A stretch of DNA of 64,000 nucleotides from JAVKEN01 sp040221415 (GCA_040221415.1 JAVKEN010000012.1:1-64000); one strand, 5' to 3'; positions 54,412 through 64,000 are shown, counted from the stretch's first letter. Translations and numbers: made by a program. Notes: generated by a model from the letters alone, not told the origin.

Positions 54412-54816
54412 GTGAAGGTTAAAAAAGAGCTAGAGAGAAGAGAGGGCTATTTAGAAGTAAATTATGAACGAAAGTTTGATGAATTGACTGCCCGACTTGA
54501 AAGCAATGAGAAAAAATTACGAACAGTGGTAACAAAAGAAGTTGAGAAAGAAACGCATATGGCTTCAACAATTGCTTCTAGGTTAGTTGATGAAAGAGCA
54601 GGGGAGGGGTATGCTCCTTCTCCTCCAAAGGTTGAAGAATATAAAAAAGAACCAGAAGTTAAGCCTGAGATAAAAAAAGAGTTAATATCAAAGGCTCAAA
54701 AAATAGGCGAGGCAGTAAGAAAAACTTCAGAAACAGAACCTGTTACACCTAAAAAACCGAAGAAAAAATTTGTAAATAGGTTTGCAAAGAAGAGGGCAGC
54801 TCAAGCAAGAAGTTAG
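54412..54816 (+). CDS. Coiled-coil protein, C-terminal part of the same gene
   Basis: 134 residues from a GTG with no clear ribosome binding site. A coiled coil (ERREGYLEVNYERKFDELTARLESNEKKL) is followed by a Pro/Lys-rich tail ending KPKKKFVNRFAKKRAAQARS, a basic end that could contact nucleic acid or membrane. The open frame extends upstream across the stop of the preceding ORF in continuous coiled-coil sequence. I interpret 53603-54816 as one gene of about 400 codons with a single-base frameshift. Confidence 0.5.
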   Translation: MKVKKELERREGYLEVNYERKFDELTARLESNEKKLRTVVTKEVEKETHMASTIASRLVDERAGEGYAPSPPKVEEYKKEPEVKPEIKKELISKAQKIGEAVRKTSETEPVTPKKPKKKFVNRFAKKRAAQARS

Positions 54817-54912
54817 TCGTTCTCGAACCTTTTAGGTGAAAATCTCAGCTGTACAAATATTAAAAGTTATGCTATTCATTAACTATTATTTAATAAACGA
54901 AGGGGTATCGTT

Positions 54913-55389
54913 ATGTCAGCAGGTGAAAAAACAACAAGAGAGTCTATAAAAGATTTTGGTGTTAAAGGTGCAAGAGAGTATATAGCGTCTTTAAAGGATT
55001 CTATAACATTGATTGAGGATGAGACACACTTTCCTCCAATACAAAAAATGTACGATGGGTTAGTTAGAATACTAAATAAAACAGTTACGCATGGTCGAAC
55101 GGGTTTACCATCTGATATTATTGAAGGTTTCAACGAAATCAATGAAATGTTTGCAACATTAAATGAAGATAATGAAGAAGAAATATTCAAGATCACTCCT
55201 TTATCTGAAATCACGACATCAACTAGAGAAAGCGAAGAGCATAAAGCGGAAGAAGTAGCCCCATCAGTTGGAGCGGGATATGGTCTTTTGCCTTCACATG
55301 AGGATGCTGTAGCTGAATTAGAAGCAGGTGCTTCAGAAGGTGGGTTAGCAGGCATGGTTTCTGGTTGGTTTGGAGGTGGATCTTCATAA
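54913..55389 (+). CDS. Hypothetical acidic protein
   Basis: 158 residues, not recognised. The N-terminal 100 residues are helical. The C-terminal 30 are Gly/Ala/Glu-rich (VAELEAGASEGGLAGMVSGWFGGGSS), a flexible end with a Trp that could be a sorting or interaction tail. A strong RBS (GAAGGGG) precedes the ATG, and an intrinsic terminator follows. Confidence 0.55.
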   Translation: MSAGEKTTRESIKDFGVKGAREYIASLKDSITLIEDETHFPPIQKMYDGLVRILNKTVTHGRTGLPSDIIEGFNEINEMFATLNEDNEEEIFKITPLSEITTSTRESEEHKAEEVAPSVGAGYGLLPSHEDAVAELEAGASEGGLAGMVSGWFGGGSS

Positions 55390-55417
55390 GAAAGAATAAT
55401 TATATATAGAAATTTAG

Positions 55418-55451
55418 CGGCCTCATTGTCCTTTGAGGCCGTTTTTATTTT
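55418..55451 (+). terminator. Rho-independent terminator
   Basis: Perfect 8-bp stem CGGCCTCA (55418-55425) and TGAGGCCG (55434-55441), an 8-base loop, then TTTTTATTTT. It ends the transcript of the 158-residue gene and perhaps of the coiled-coil gene. Confidence 0.9.
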
Positions 55452-55564
55452 CAGGTGCTCTGGTGTAAGGAAAAAACTATAAGCATGTTAATAGTTTAGT
55501 ATCAATCTGGAACATTTTCTGCAATTATTTAAAAGTCTAACTAACAAATAATAGCATTTTTACC

Positions 55565-56245
55565 ATGAATAAAATAACAGTGTTACCAGACCGTGAATGT
55601 CCAAAATTAATAGAGTTATTGTTGTTTAATAGAGAGCCCGGTAGCTGGCATAAGATTGAAAAAATGATAGATGAAGGAACAATACCTGCATGGACATTTT
55701 CACTACTTTATACATTCCCAATGAAAATAGTAGAAAAGTTGCTGGAGCATGAAGAATTGCACCCTTACTTTACAAATAAAGCTAAGCAATACCATGACAG
55801 AGAGGATATCATAGCACTTCTTAAGTCCAAAAGTATAGTTGATGAATTTGTTTATCCAACAAAAGAAGAACTTCAAATGCGCTTAGGAGATAATGGGAAT
55901 TTTGAAAATGTTGATGTGCAAGCAATTGGCTCAAGAAGTTTTGCCACCCATACTTACGGGAATTTTACAAACATCTTTGGAGGAGAGGGTAGAATTTTTA
56001 ACCTCAAATTACAAATAAAAGAGAATCTTAATATCAGTGCAGGAGTTCTCCATTTAGACACAGCGGAAATTCTTTGTAAAGGAAATCTTTTTGTTAACGT
56101 TAGTAGGATAGAATGTGATTCTTCAAGTAAGATCACTGCTTTCATGAAAGATGCAAGCCCAATATATATAAGACCTGATACAGAAGTAGTTGGTGACTGC
56201 GTTCTTAAAGGTGAAATCGAGTTTTTTGATTTTGATAACTTTTAA
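55565..56245 (+). CDS. Hypothetical protein upstream of the haemagglutinin-like toxin
   Basis: 226 residues. The N-terminal about 100 are helical and ankyrin-like in rhythm (WTFSLLYTFPMKIVEKLLEHEEL). The C-terminal about 100 are short beta strands (FNLKLQIKENLNISAGVLHLDTAEILCKGNLFVNVSRIEC) with the same texture as the N-terminus of the next protein (LNLTIISHLAINVDNATFSGFSQVNLVSG). It may be a related fragment or a partner of the large protein, 90 bases downstream on the same strand. Confidence 0.45.
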   Translation: MNKITVLPDRECPKLIELLLFNREPGSWHKIEKMIDEGTIPAWTFSLLYTFPMKIVEKLLEHEELHPYFTNKAKQYHDREDIIALLKSKSIVDEFVYPTKEELQMRLGDNGNFENVDVQAIGSRSFATHTYGNFTNIFGGEGRIFNLKLQIKENLNISAGVLHLDTAEILCKGNLFVNVSRIECDSSSKITAFMKDASPIYIRPDTEVVGDCVLKGEIEFFDFDNF

Positions 56246-56334
56246 AGATTATTAAAAAGAGTAAATCTTTTACCTTGACTCCGTAACATTAAACAATTAT
56301 TAACAGAAGTTGTGAATAAGGTAATGAGGAGTGA

Positions 56335-59300
56335 GTGGCATCTGATAGTTATGAGGTATTTCAGTCAGATTTCTTTGCAGGGTCTGGTCTTTTATATGTT
56401 CCATTGGAAGATATATATGAATATTATCAAGAAAATAACAGTACAAACAGTACGTTAGTATATTCGTACGTTATAGAGACGACTCCTATTGATACGTGGT
56501 TAGATCCTGATGTTGGTAAGAAAACAGTTCTAAAGGAACTGACATATAAAGACTCTATACCTCAAGAGTATCATTGCGAATCTGATCATGAAGGACTTAT
56601 ATTAGTTAGTACAGAATTCCCAGTTAACCTAGATGGACAATTAAGCTCTTCTTGCGCTCTCAATCTTACTATTATCAGCCATTTAGCAATTAATGTTGAT
56701 AATGCTACCTTTTCAGGATTCTCACAGGTGAACCTTGTTTCTGGTGTTACAGAAGTGAGTAAGTATGATTATACCGTTAATGGTCAGATAGCCAGACCAA
56801 TAAAGGTTGATTATTTGTATGCTGATTCTGTAACTATAAATTCAGGCAAAGTCTCTTTTAATAAGAAGATATATCTTTCGAGAGATCTTACTGTAGATTC
56901 AAATAATCATCATGTTGAAGTATCACAATGTGGAAGAGTATTTGTTGGAGGTGATTTCAGTGCTAGTAACTTTTTCCATTTCATGAATCTTGGCGTAATA
57001 GATGTCCAGGGTTCAGCTGCTTTAGAAGGGACAAGTGCATTTAACTTTAATATTATGAAAGTTTTTGAAGATTTGAACTTTCAAGGAGAGCAATTTCATA
57101 ATTTAAAATTTTTACATGTTTTAGGTAAGGCAGATTATGAAGTTAAATACACTTTAGTAAATACAGAAAGGTCTTTCATGCATTATGGAGGTTTGTCAGT
57201 CAATAGTGATTCAGAAGACGGTGTTAGAAAATTCGTCAATATAGGTACAATAGAAATTGAAGGTAGCCCTTCGTTTATTAATGCTGAGAAAATTGATCTT
57301 CTTTCAACTGAATATAAGAAGAATTTTAAGCAGCCATTGCCCCGTATGAGTTTTAATGTACCAGGCAGCCATGGACAATGCAGCGGTAAAATGGATTCAT
57401 TTGCTATCGAGCCAGAGCCTTCAAAGTTTATTAGCAACTCAGATTTAACTTTTAAATTTAACAAATGGTTTCAAACATACAGCTTGCTGTATTCACAAAA
57501 AGATATTTATCTCAATGGTCCTAATGCTCAAGTCGAGTTAGTGAGTTATAATCTATGGGTCAGTATTTTTTGTCACAAAGCTGTTGTGCAAAAATATTTC
57601 GATGAATATGTGAGTCCAAATATTAAATATGAGGAATTTAAAAGAGGTCTACATTATAATCCTGAGGAAGGAAATTTGGTAAGAACTACAGATGATTACC
57701 CTTTTCCTGCTAAGAACCCACAAATCTATGCTGAAGGAAATGTTGAGTTTAACATTGGAGAATTAATATCGGGTGTTGGATTTCCAATAAATAATAAATA
57801 TGATTCAATTTTTTATATACGCTACGATCCGCCAGAAAGAATAAAAGAAATAGCTAATGGAGACAAAATTCCTGATGAAATTCAAACTAGTTTGAATAAC
57901 AATAAAGCACTGGCTTTAATACCAAAACATCATTATTCACAGGAAAAGCCACAGTACGGAATTGCTATATTATCTCAAGGAGATTCAGATAATACTTTTG
58001 TGTTTAATCCAATTGATATTACTGATTTATATAAAAGTGCGTATAGAGGTTTTTTTCGTGAGCATTTTGAAGAAAATCATCAAGGGAACTCTCTAGTTTC
58101 ATTAGATGCGGATCTAATACCTACTCAATATCAAGTTTCGATATATAACTCAAAAAATTATAATGAACCCTCTATAGGGGATTATTTTTACTATAACTAT
58201 GTTTATAAAAGTGAAATCTTCAAGTCTTTAGGAGTCATTATAGGTCAAGACCAAATCAATCTTTTCGATTCACTATATAAGAATTGTATAGATGCTTCTA
58301 AAGTGTTGGGCTTTAATTTACCGATAAATAACATAGATCAACTTGATATTAATAAGCTTTGGTTTCCTGTTGCCTGCCCAACATACACTACAGAATGTCC
58401 TAGAGGCATAGAAAAGTGTATAAATGTGCCTTTATATTTCAATGATAGAATCTTACAAGATTATGTTTCAGATCACACGATTTATGCTGGCAACGGCATC
58501 TCAATAGATGTTGCCGGTAATATGTTAACCAATTTTTATGACTCTATTAAATCAAATGGGTCGATAAAAATAAATATTGGCAAGTCAGCTTTAGTTATGG
58601 GAACAATTGAAGGAGGCCAGATAGATATTAATGTAGGAGAGAATTATCTTAACTTGGCTACTATAGATTCTGTAGGTGATATCTCTTTAAAAGCTTTTAA
58701 TATGGTGCTAAGTGAGAAAGTAAGAAGTGGTGGAGATATTAGCATTCAAGCAATTAACAATTTAGCTTTACAGACAATAGTTAGTTTATACAAAACATCC
58801 ACTCTGAGTTCTCATACTGTTAGCTCAAATATAATGTCAGAATCTTCCTTGAATGCTAAAGGAGATATCAATCTTTTAGCTGGTGGTGGTATAGTGATAA
58901 CAGGAACTGAAATAATAGGAGACTCAGTTTATATCAAAGCAGATGGAGAATTATATATTGTACCTGCGGAACTTTATAATGAAGTGACAACGTGGGGTAA
59001 GAAATTTTACAGCAGTCATAAGTCTCTTCAATTGCATAGGTCGTTAATTAGCTCAGAATCAGGTGACATAACTTTGGATATTCAAGGTAAGGCTTATTTG
59101 AGCGGGGTTATGACGAATAGTAATCAGGCAATAGTTGCAACCACTAATGATATAGAAGTTTTAAATCCTAGTGAGTGGGAATCTCAAATAGTAATAGTAA
59201 AAAAGAAAGGGTTTTTAGGTTCTGCTATAGGCGCCTCTCAAAGAACAAACAGTTCTTATGAGGCTACTCTTTTAGGAAGTACATACAAGGCTGTTGAGAG

Positions 59301-62256
59301 CATATATGTCTCAACAACAGGTGATCAAACTTGGCAAGGTGTTAAATTAGTATCTAAATTTGTGGAATTAAAGGCTGGTACACCTGAGCACCAAGCTAAA
59401 ATATCTTTACTTTCTGCATATGAGAATAGACATTATGAATTAGTTACAGAAAAATCTAAATTTAAATTCTATTTAGATGGAGGTAAATTTACTTGGGCTG
59501 AATATTCTAAAGCAGGTAAGGGAGTAGGAACATCTACAGCATTTCCAACAGTGATTCAGGTTGAAGATATGTTTTATGTTCACTCTGTAGACAGATTCTA
59601 TGCGGTATCTCCTCAAATTATTGCGGATTCAGAAAATGGAGAAAGTCAAATTATTATTGATGCCAGCAATATTAATATAGATTCAGCACCAAATGTTGAC
59701 TTTGAGTTTGCATTCACACGCCAATGTTCAACGGGTATTGGTTTTAGAGCTGGTTTAGATGAAGTTAGCGTATCAATATATGCTTCGTATGAAGATTCAT
59801 CTTCATGGCTAAGTAAAATTACTCCGAGCACCGGTCAGATGAGTGCAGATTTTATTTCTTTAAAGGCAGATAGAATTGAAGATAGAAATATAATTTATCA
59901 TGCCCAAAGAATGGAAGAGGAAGCATCTATTATTTTTCATGATGTAGCAAAAGAAGTTGTTTTGAATAGTAAGAATACCAAATTGCTTGAAGCTGGCATA
60001 AAATTGGGAGTGAAAAGTAATTTGGGAGCAATCAAACAAAATGCTGAAGCAGTATCTAAGACTAATGGTACACCTGAAAGTTTAATAAGCTCTGCATTTG
60101 CTGCTTGGTCGCTATACAATAATGTTTTAACGCTTTTGTCATCATCTACAAATCACGGTATTAGCGGTGGGGTGTGGTTTTACGTTGAGGGGCAAATAGT
60201 GTCATCAAAAACTACATATCAGTCTCCTAAACCAGTAATTATTGATGTTGAAAACTTTACCTCTATTAGTGAAGAGCTGCGCTTAGTCTCAACACAATAT
60301 AATTCTTATAAAGCTTATATAGAATCTAAATATCTTGATATTAAGGCGGATAAAACAACTTATGATTCTAAAACTATGGGATACTTAGCTAATGCTGAGA
60401 TTCCTTTATTTGGCATAGGAAATATTGTGCCAACTATTGGTGTTGGGTTTAGAAAAGATAATTCTCATTTTGAGCAGCAATTTACAGCCAATATATTTGT
60501 TACCGATAGTTTAACATTAAATATAGATGGTAAGGCACGTATAGAGGGTGCTGTAATTGAATCTGGAAGTTTAGAAGCTAATTTTAATGAATTAATAATT
60601 GAATCTTTAATAGAAGTAAGTAAGCAAGATTTAAAGGGAGCTAATGTTGCATTTAATCTTGGGAAATTTGGAGATGCAAGCTTTATAAATCAAGTTGGAG
60701 CTGAAATCAAAAAGGGTAAATCGCATGCCGTTAGCACATTAACTAGAATGTTAGGTTCACAAGAAGCACATATTGTTGTTGCTAATGCACTTAGAATGAA
60801 TGGAGCAATGATTGCTTGTGCAGAGAGAGATGAGAATGGCGAATATAGTGATCATGGTAATTTAACTCTTGAAGTTGGAAAGCTATTTGTTGAACACATT
60901 AGTATTTATGATAAAGGGAAAGCATTACAAGCTGCTGTATCGCTTGGAGGAAATTTATTTGTTAAGGATCAAAATGGTAATAAGAATCCATACATGACAT
61001 TAACTGGAGCAGTAAGTGGTCATTCTTATGAGGGTAAAGTTCTAGGCACAATAGGGGAGGGGAATGTTACCGTAGCAGAAGAATCTGATCTTAATCAGGC
61101 AAATAGAGATGTAACCAGAACTCAATATTTAGATAAGAATTATGATATAGATCCTATAAAGTTTTACTATACAAACAGGGATAATAGCAAGCTGAGACTG
61201 CCATCTAGTTTATCTGAATTTGCTGAAACATTTGGAGAAACCTTGTTCGTTGATACTGGGTTAGGCACAGTATTCAAGTCAGTAACATCATATATGAATG
61301 CTGTGCTTCACAGTTTCTCAGAAGTTAGCAAAGATAATGAAATTCAAGATCAATTATCTCAAGAATTATCTCCAGAAGAAATGCGATATATTGCTGAAAG
61401 AATTGGAGGAAAACTTGAGATCAATATAGATGAAGCTGCGAGCAGTGCGAAGCTATTCCTAACACTTAAGCTTATTCAGGATGGATATTCTCATGAGGAT
61501 GCAGTTGAGATTGCGATTAATTCAGTAAATCATGTTTTAAGCTCTCATGATCCTGAGGTTAATGAAGTAGCATTACCAGCATTAGCCGGAGCTGCACGCG
61601 GGGTATTTGTAGCAGTACGAGGATGTATGCAAAACCCAGCATGTGTTGCTAGATTTAAAGAGTTATTAACTGACACAGTGTTCTTACTTGGACTTGCTGA
61701 AGATTCAAAACTCAAAATGCAAGATGTAGATAAGGAGAGGAGATCTGGGCAGATCTTAGGCACTCCTATTGAGGAAGAGGCTAGTAAACCTAAGGTTCTT
61801 AGCACTCCTGAAAACGATGATGCTAATAAACCGCAAATATTAGACACCCCAATTAAAGATGATGTAAGCAAGGTGCAGATTTTAGATACTCCTATCCATG
61901 ATAAAAATGAGGGTTATAAAGATCAGGGATTTGACATTCATGAAAATGATCCATCAGTTTTTGCAAATGAAGCTGATGATCCATATAAGGAAGCTATGAA
62001 TGGCGGAAGACATCATAAATGGGCAGAGAAATATATAGATAAACCTTCAAAAGAATTGGAAAAAGGGATAAAATCTTTTGAAAAACAAATAAAACTTCAT
62101 AAAGAAAAAATAAAAATACCAGAGAAATACAATACTGGATGGAAAGATTTTCCCCAAGACAGAAAAGATTCATTGTTGGAAAGGTGGCCTAATGATATAA
62201 AACGTTTGCAAGAACAACAATTTATATTGAAAAAAATTTTGGAGAGCAGGAAATGA
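56335..62256 (+). CDS. Giant haemagglutinin-like polymorphic toxin (CdiA/TpsA-like beta-helix with C-terminal toxin)
   Basis: 1973 residues. Most of the length is repetitive beta-strand sequence of the right-handed beta-helix/filamentous haemagglutinin type (for example LAKG DINLLAGGGIVITGTEIIGDSVYIKADGEL about 850, SLTLNIDGKARIEGAVIESGSLEANFNELIIESL about 1390). Near 1600 a module DIDPIKFYYTNRDNSK ... LFVDTGLGTVF begins the variable end. Then come a helical region, about four repeats of QILDTPIxxDxxK (about 1805-1855) and a C-terminal domain (NGGRHHKWAEKYIDKPSKELEKGIKSFEKQIKLHKEKI) that is probably the toxin. GTG is the only possible start (an in-frame TGA lies just before) with GAGGAG upstream. 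There is no signal peptide or visible TPS secretion domain at the N-terminus, which is odd for this class. Confidence 0.72.
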   Translation: MASDSYEVFQSDFFAGSGLLYVPLEDIYEYYQENNSTNSTLVYSYVIETTPIDTWLDPDVGKKTVLKELTYKDSIPQEYHCESDHEGLILVSTEFPVNLDGQLSSSCALNLTIISHLAINVDNATFSGFSQVNLVSGVTEVSKYDYTVNGQIARPIKVDYLYADSVTINSGKVSFNKKIYLSRDLTVDSNNHHVEVSQCGRVFVGGDFSASNFFHFMNLGVIDVQGSAALEGTSAFNFNIMKVFEDLNFQGEQFHNLKFLHVLGKADYEVKYTLVNTERSFMHYGGLSVNSDSEDGVRKFVNIGTIEIEGSPSFINAEKIDLLSTEYKKNFKQPLPRMSFNVPGSHGQCSGKMDSFAIEPEPSKFISNSDLTFKFNKWFQTYSLLYSQKDIYLNGPNAQVELVSYNLWVSIFCHKAVVQKYFDEYVSPNIKYEEFKRGLHYNPEEGNLVRTTDDYPFPAKNPQIYAEGNVEFNIGELISGVGFPINNKYDSIFYIRYDPPERIKEIANGDKIPDEIQTSLNNNKALALIPKHHYSQEKPQYGIAILSQGDSDNTFVFNPIDITDLYKSAYRGFFREHFEENHQGNSLVSLDADLIPTQYQVSIYNSKNYNEPSIGDYFYYNYVYKSEIFKSLGVIIGQDQINLFDSLYKNCIDASKVLGFNLPINNIDQLDINKLWFPVACPTYTTECPRGIEKCINVPLYFNDRILQDYVSDHTIYAGNGISIDVAGNMLTNFYDSIKSNGSIKINIGKSALVMGTIEGGQIDINVGENYLNLATIDSVGDISLKAFNMVLSEKVRSGGDISIQAINNLALQTIVSLYKTSTLSSHTVSSNIMSESSLNAKGDINLLAGGGIVITGTEIIGDSVYIKADGELYIVPAELYNEVTTWGKKFYSSHKSLQLHRSLISSESGDITLDIQGKAYLSGVMTNSNQAIVATTNDIEVLNPSEWESQIVIVKKKGFLGSAIGASQRTNSSYEATLLGSTYKAVESIYVSTTGDQTWQGVKLVSKFVELKAGTPEHQAKISLLSAYENRHYELVTEKSKFKFYLDGGKFTWAEYSKAGKGVGTSTAFPTVIQVEDMFYVHSVDRFYAVSPQIIADSENGESQIIIDASNINIDSAPNVDFEFAFTRQCSTGIGFRAGLDEVSVSIYASYEDSSSWLSKITPSTGQMSADFISLKADRIEDRNIIYHAQRMEEEASIIFHDVAKEVVLNSKNTKLLEAGIKLGVKSNLGAIKQNAEAVSKTNGTPESLISSAFAAWSLYNNVLTLLSSSTNHGISGGVWFYVEGQIVSSKTTYQSPKPVIIDVENFTSISEELRLVSTQYNSYKAYIESKYLDIKADKTTYDSKTMGYLANAEIPLFGIGNIVPTIGVGFRKDNSHFEQQFTANIFVTDSLTLNIDGKARIEGAVIESGSLEANFNELIIESLIEVSKQDLKGANVAFNLGKFGDASFINQVGAEIKKGKSHAVSTLTRMLGSQEAHIVVANALRMNGAMIACAERDENGEYSDHGNLTLEVGKLFVEHISIYDKGKALQAAVSLGGNLFVKDQNGNKNPYMTLTGAVSGHSYEGKVLGTIGEGNVTVAEESDLNQANRDVTRTQYLDKNYDIDPIKFYYTNRDNSKLRLPSSLSEFAETFGETLFVDTGLGTVFKSVTSYMNAVLHSFSEVSKDNEIQDQLSQELSPEEMRYIAERIGGKLEINIDEAASSAKLFLTLKLIQDGYSHEDAVEIAINSVNHVLSSHDPEVNEVALPALAGAARGVFVAVRGCMQNPACVARFKELLTDTVFLLGLAEDSKLKMQDVDKERRSGQILGTPIEEEASKPKVLSTPENDDANKPQILDTPIKDDVSKVQILDTPIHDKNEGYKDQGFDIHENDPSVFANEADDPYKEAMNGGRHHKWAEKYIDKPSKELEKGIKSFEKQIKLHKEKIKIPEKYNTGWKDFPQDRKDSLLERWPNDIKRLQEQQFILKKILESRK

Positions 62257-62498
62257 GTAAAAACGACTTAAAAAATTATGTGATACAAACAATGGAATAT
62301 TTAAAAGAAGATGCTTTTCAGGCAAAAGCGTCATATCTAAAAGAAAAAAATTTAGGAAAATCAAGTTTTAAAGATGGTGTTTTGATGGGGTATTACTATG
62401 CCATTACTCTTTTTAAAAAACAAGCAGAGCTTCATGGTATAGATTTAAAAGATATAAATTTAGATGACATTGATCCAGATAAAGACTTACTACACTGA
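62253..62498 (+). CDS. Probable cognate immunity protein
   Basis: 81 residues, small, helical and acidic at the end (LKDINLDDIDPDKDLLH). Its ATG overlaps the toxin stop as ATGA, the usual toxin-immunity arrangement. It is not recognised by family. The next sequence is a repeat of the toxin's pre-C-terminal module, as in CDI orphan arrays, which supports the immunity role. Confidence 0.6.
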   Translation: MSKNDLKNYVIQTMEYLKEDAFQAKASYLKEKNLGKSSFKDGVLMGYYYAITLFKKQAELHGIDLKDINLDDIDPDKDLLH

Positions 62499-63782
62499 TA
62501 CTCATCAATACCTAGATAAAAACCTGGTATAGATCCCATCAAATTTTACTATACGAACAGGGATAATGGTAAACAGAAGCTTCCTGGTAGTTTTGAGGAG
62601 TTGCAGGAGTCTCTTGGTGAGGCGTTGTTTGTAGAGACGGGCTTAAGTGATTTATATGAGAGATATGGAGATAATATATTCCCATCTAAAGAAGAGGCAT
62701 CATCTAGTGACGAAGTTGATGACTCTGATGAGTCAGAAAGGGAGTCAATTACAAGAGAGGAGTTATTAGATAGAATATATAGGTCATATGGATATAGTTG
62801 GTCTGATACATCACACTCTGAAGAATTAGAGGATAATGATCCAAGTGAGGAACTAGAGCTACAATTTAAGAAAGCTGAGATATTAAGAAGAGCATATACT
62901 CGCTTAGAGGAGTCTCAAGGTAGAGAATATGGCTTCCAATTTTTAAGAAAGATTGATGAATATTACATCGTTATGAAGATGCTAGCTGAGAGTAGCTTTT
63001 TAATAACAGGAGAAGAACTAAAGGATAAAGCACCTAAAGTATATAAATATATAAAAGAGACTGGGCAGTGGCTTGGAGATAAGATTAGAAATGGTGTTGA
63101 GTTAGTTGATAATAAACTCAGTGATTACGATCAATACAAGAGAACAAAGCCTTATTTAGGAGATATACTTAATGAGATCAGCCAAGAATCACCAGAGATA
63201 GTACAGGATATAATGCTAGCCTTGTTAATAGGAGGTGTAGCAGAAGGAGCATTAAGTGGCACAACTAAATTGGTAAAAGGAACAAAGAGTCTGGTTAGAA
63301 CTGAATCACATTTTGTTGATGATGCAGTGAAATTAGAGGCAGAAGGTAGTGTCGCTAAAGTTAAAGTGTCTACTGTTAATCAAAAGATAGATTTTGATGT
63401 AATAAGGCAAGGTTTAGTAAGCAAAGATCCAGTAAAAATAGCAGAAATATTGAAAATGGAGGTTAATTGGGATATAAATCCTATGGTGTTTGAGAAAATT
63501 CCTGCTGAGGCAAGGCAATGGAACATTGCGAATGAAGGTATAGGGATAAAATTTCAAGACTCTAATCATGCTAGAGTAAGTATCAGAGTGATGAAAGCAA
63601 GCCCTATATCTAATCACGCATCTCAGCGAGTGGACTATGTGAAAGTTACTTATAATGGAGATGTGATAGGACGAGATGGAGTAAAGATTCCTGATGTAAA
63701 AGGAGGGAAAACATCTCATTTAGAGCAAGCTCACATTCCACTTAATGAATGGTTAAAATGGAAAGAAATAGGTAAGAAATGA
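62499..63782 (+). pseudogene. Orphan toxin cassette (displaced C-terminal toxin end without its own start)
   Basis: Directly after the immunity gene the DNA repeats the module found near 61118-61290: THQYLDKN/GIDPIKFYYTNRDNGKQKLPGSFEELQESLGEALFVETGL against TQYLDKNYDIDPIKFYYTNRDNSK ... LFVDTGL. A frame change and a TAA at 62517-62519 separate its first residues, and there is no good start codon (TTG at 62601 is inside the module). A different 330-residue end follows, finishing VFEKIPAEARQWN ... HIPLNEWLKWKEIGKK. This is the layout of an orphan CdiA-CT cassette that can recombine with the full-length gene. Confidence 0.65.
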
Positions 63783-64000
63783 CAGAAAGAGTGCAAAAAG
63801 CTGAGTTAGGATACTGGATGAAGGATTTAGAGTCTCCTGCATTTAGGGGAAGAGTGATCAGAGAATTAATGGATTTAATGGATGCTGAGTATCAGGAGAG
63901 GAAGTGGGAAGTGGTACAAGGAAGAAACTACTTCAGAGAGGAGATGTATTTTTCATTTGAGTTAATAGCAGATGATTTAATGTCATATTATGTTGAAAAT
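63779..64000 (+). CDS. Probable immunity protein of the orphan cassette (3' end outside window)
   Basis: ATG overlaps the orphan toxin's TGA as ATGA, and the frame stays open for 74 codons to the window edge (MTERVQKAELGYWMKDLESP ... FELIADDLMSYYVEN). It is not related by eye to the first immunity protein, as expected if the two toxin ends differ. It has no membrane segment. Confidence 0.55.
   Translation, partial: MTERVQKAELGYWMKDLESPAFRGRVIRELMDLMDAEYQERKWEVVQGRNYFREEMYFSFELIADDLMSYYVEN

Noticed and set aside
1..64000. rRNA or tRNA genes
   Set aside because: No stretch was recognised as a ribosomal RNA or as a tRNA cloverleaf on reading; not excluded by a dedicated search.

Overview
The window is AT-rich, densely coded bacterial DNA that looks like part of a conjugative plasmid (or a plasmid-like integrative element) of an intracellular alphaproteobacterium, most likely order Rickettsiales. 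The evidence is the combination of a complete F-type transfer operon, a DnaA-domain replication initiator of the kind carried by Rickettsia plasmids, a ParA/ParB partition pair, an OTT_1508-like deaminase, ankyrin and TPR proteins, and many large effector-like proteins. I cannot name the species.

Layout. 1-6.2 kb: the tail of a WGR-like protein, then a minus-strand operon of a small protein, a putative Fe(II)/2-oxoglutarate oxygenase and a 1387-residue lipase/NB-ARC/TPR fusion. 6.4-7.3 kb: an IS6-family insertion sequence. 7.4-20.5 kb: an accessory block with an FG-GAP propeller protein, a serine recombinase, a lipase with RTX-like repeats, a rhomboid protease, a possible MACPF-like pore former, an ankyrin-like protein and a deaminase toxin-like protein. 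A small repeated intergenic element is scattered through it. 20.5-24.7 kb: a hairpin-rich stretch, a StbD/StbE toxin-antitoxin pair and a RhuM-Doc fusion.

24.7-46.2 kb: one compact minus-strand F-type conjugation operon, read from high to low coordinate: two small ORFs, pilin, traL, traE, traK, traB, traV, traC, a trbI-position gene, traW, traU, trbC, two consecutive TraN-like genes, traF, traH, traG, a MobC-like gene, traD and the MOBF relaxase traI. Its leader faces a divergent XRE regulator across a shared operator-like palindrome and contains two mutually exclusive hairpins.

46.4-53.5 kb: regulators (one frameshifted), a DnaQ-type exonuclease, the replication initiator with a candidate antisense RNA in its leader, parA-parB, and a centromere-like array of four 16-bp GC-rich palindromes inside a duplicated 758-bp block. 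53.6-64 kb: a frameshifted coiled-coil gene, two unknown genes, and a 1973-residue haemagglutinin-like polymorphic toxin with a likely immunity gene, followed by an orphan toxin/immunity cassette that runs off the window.

Together the genes supply replication, partition, addiction and conjugation, plus a cargo of host-interaction, inter-bacterial competition or defence proteins. Functions come from motif reading only; no database search was possible. Several start codons were moved from the longest ORF to an internal ATG with a better ribosome binding site.
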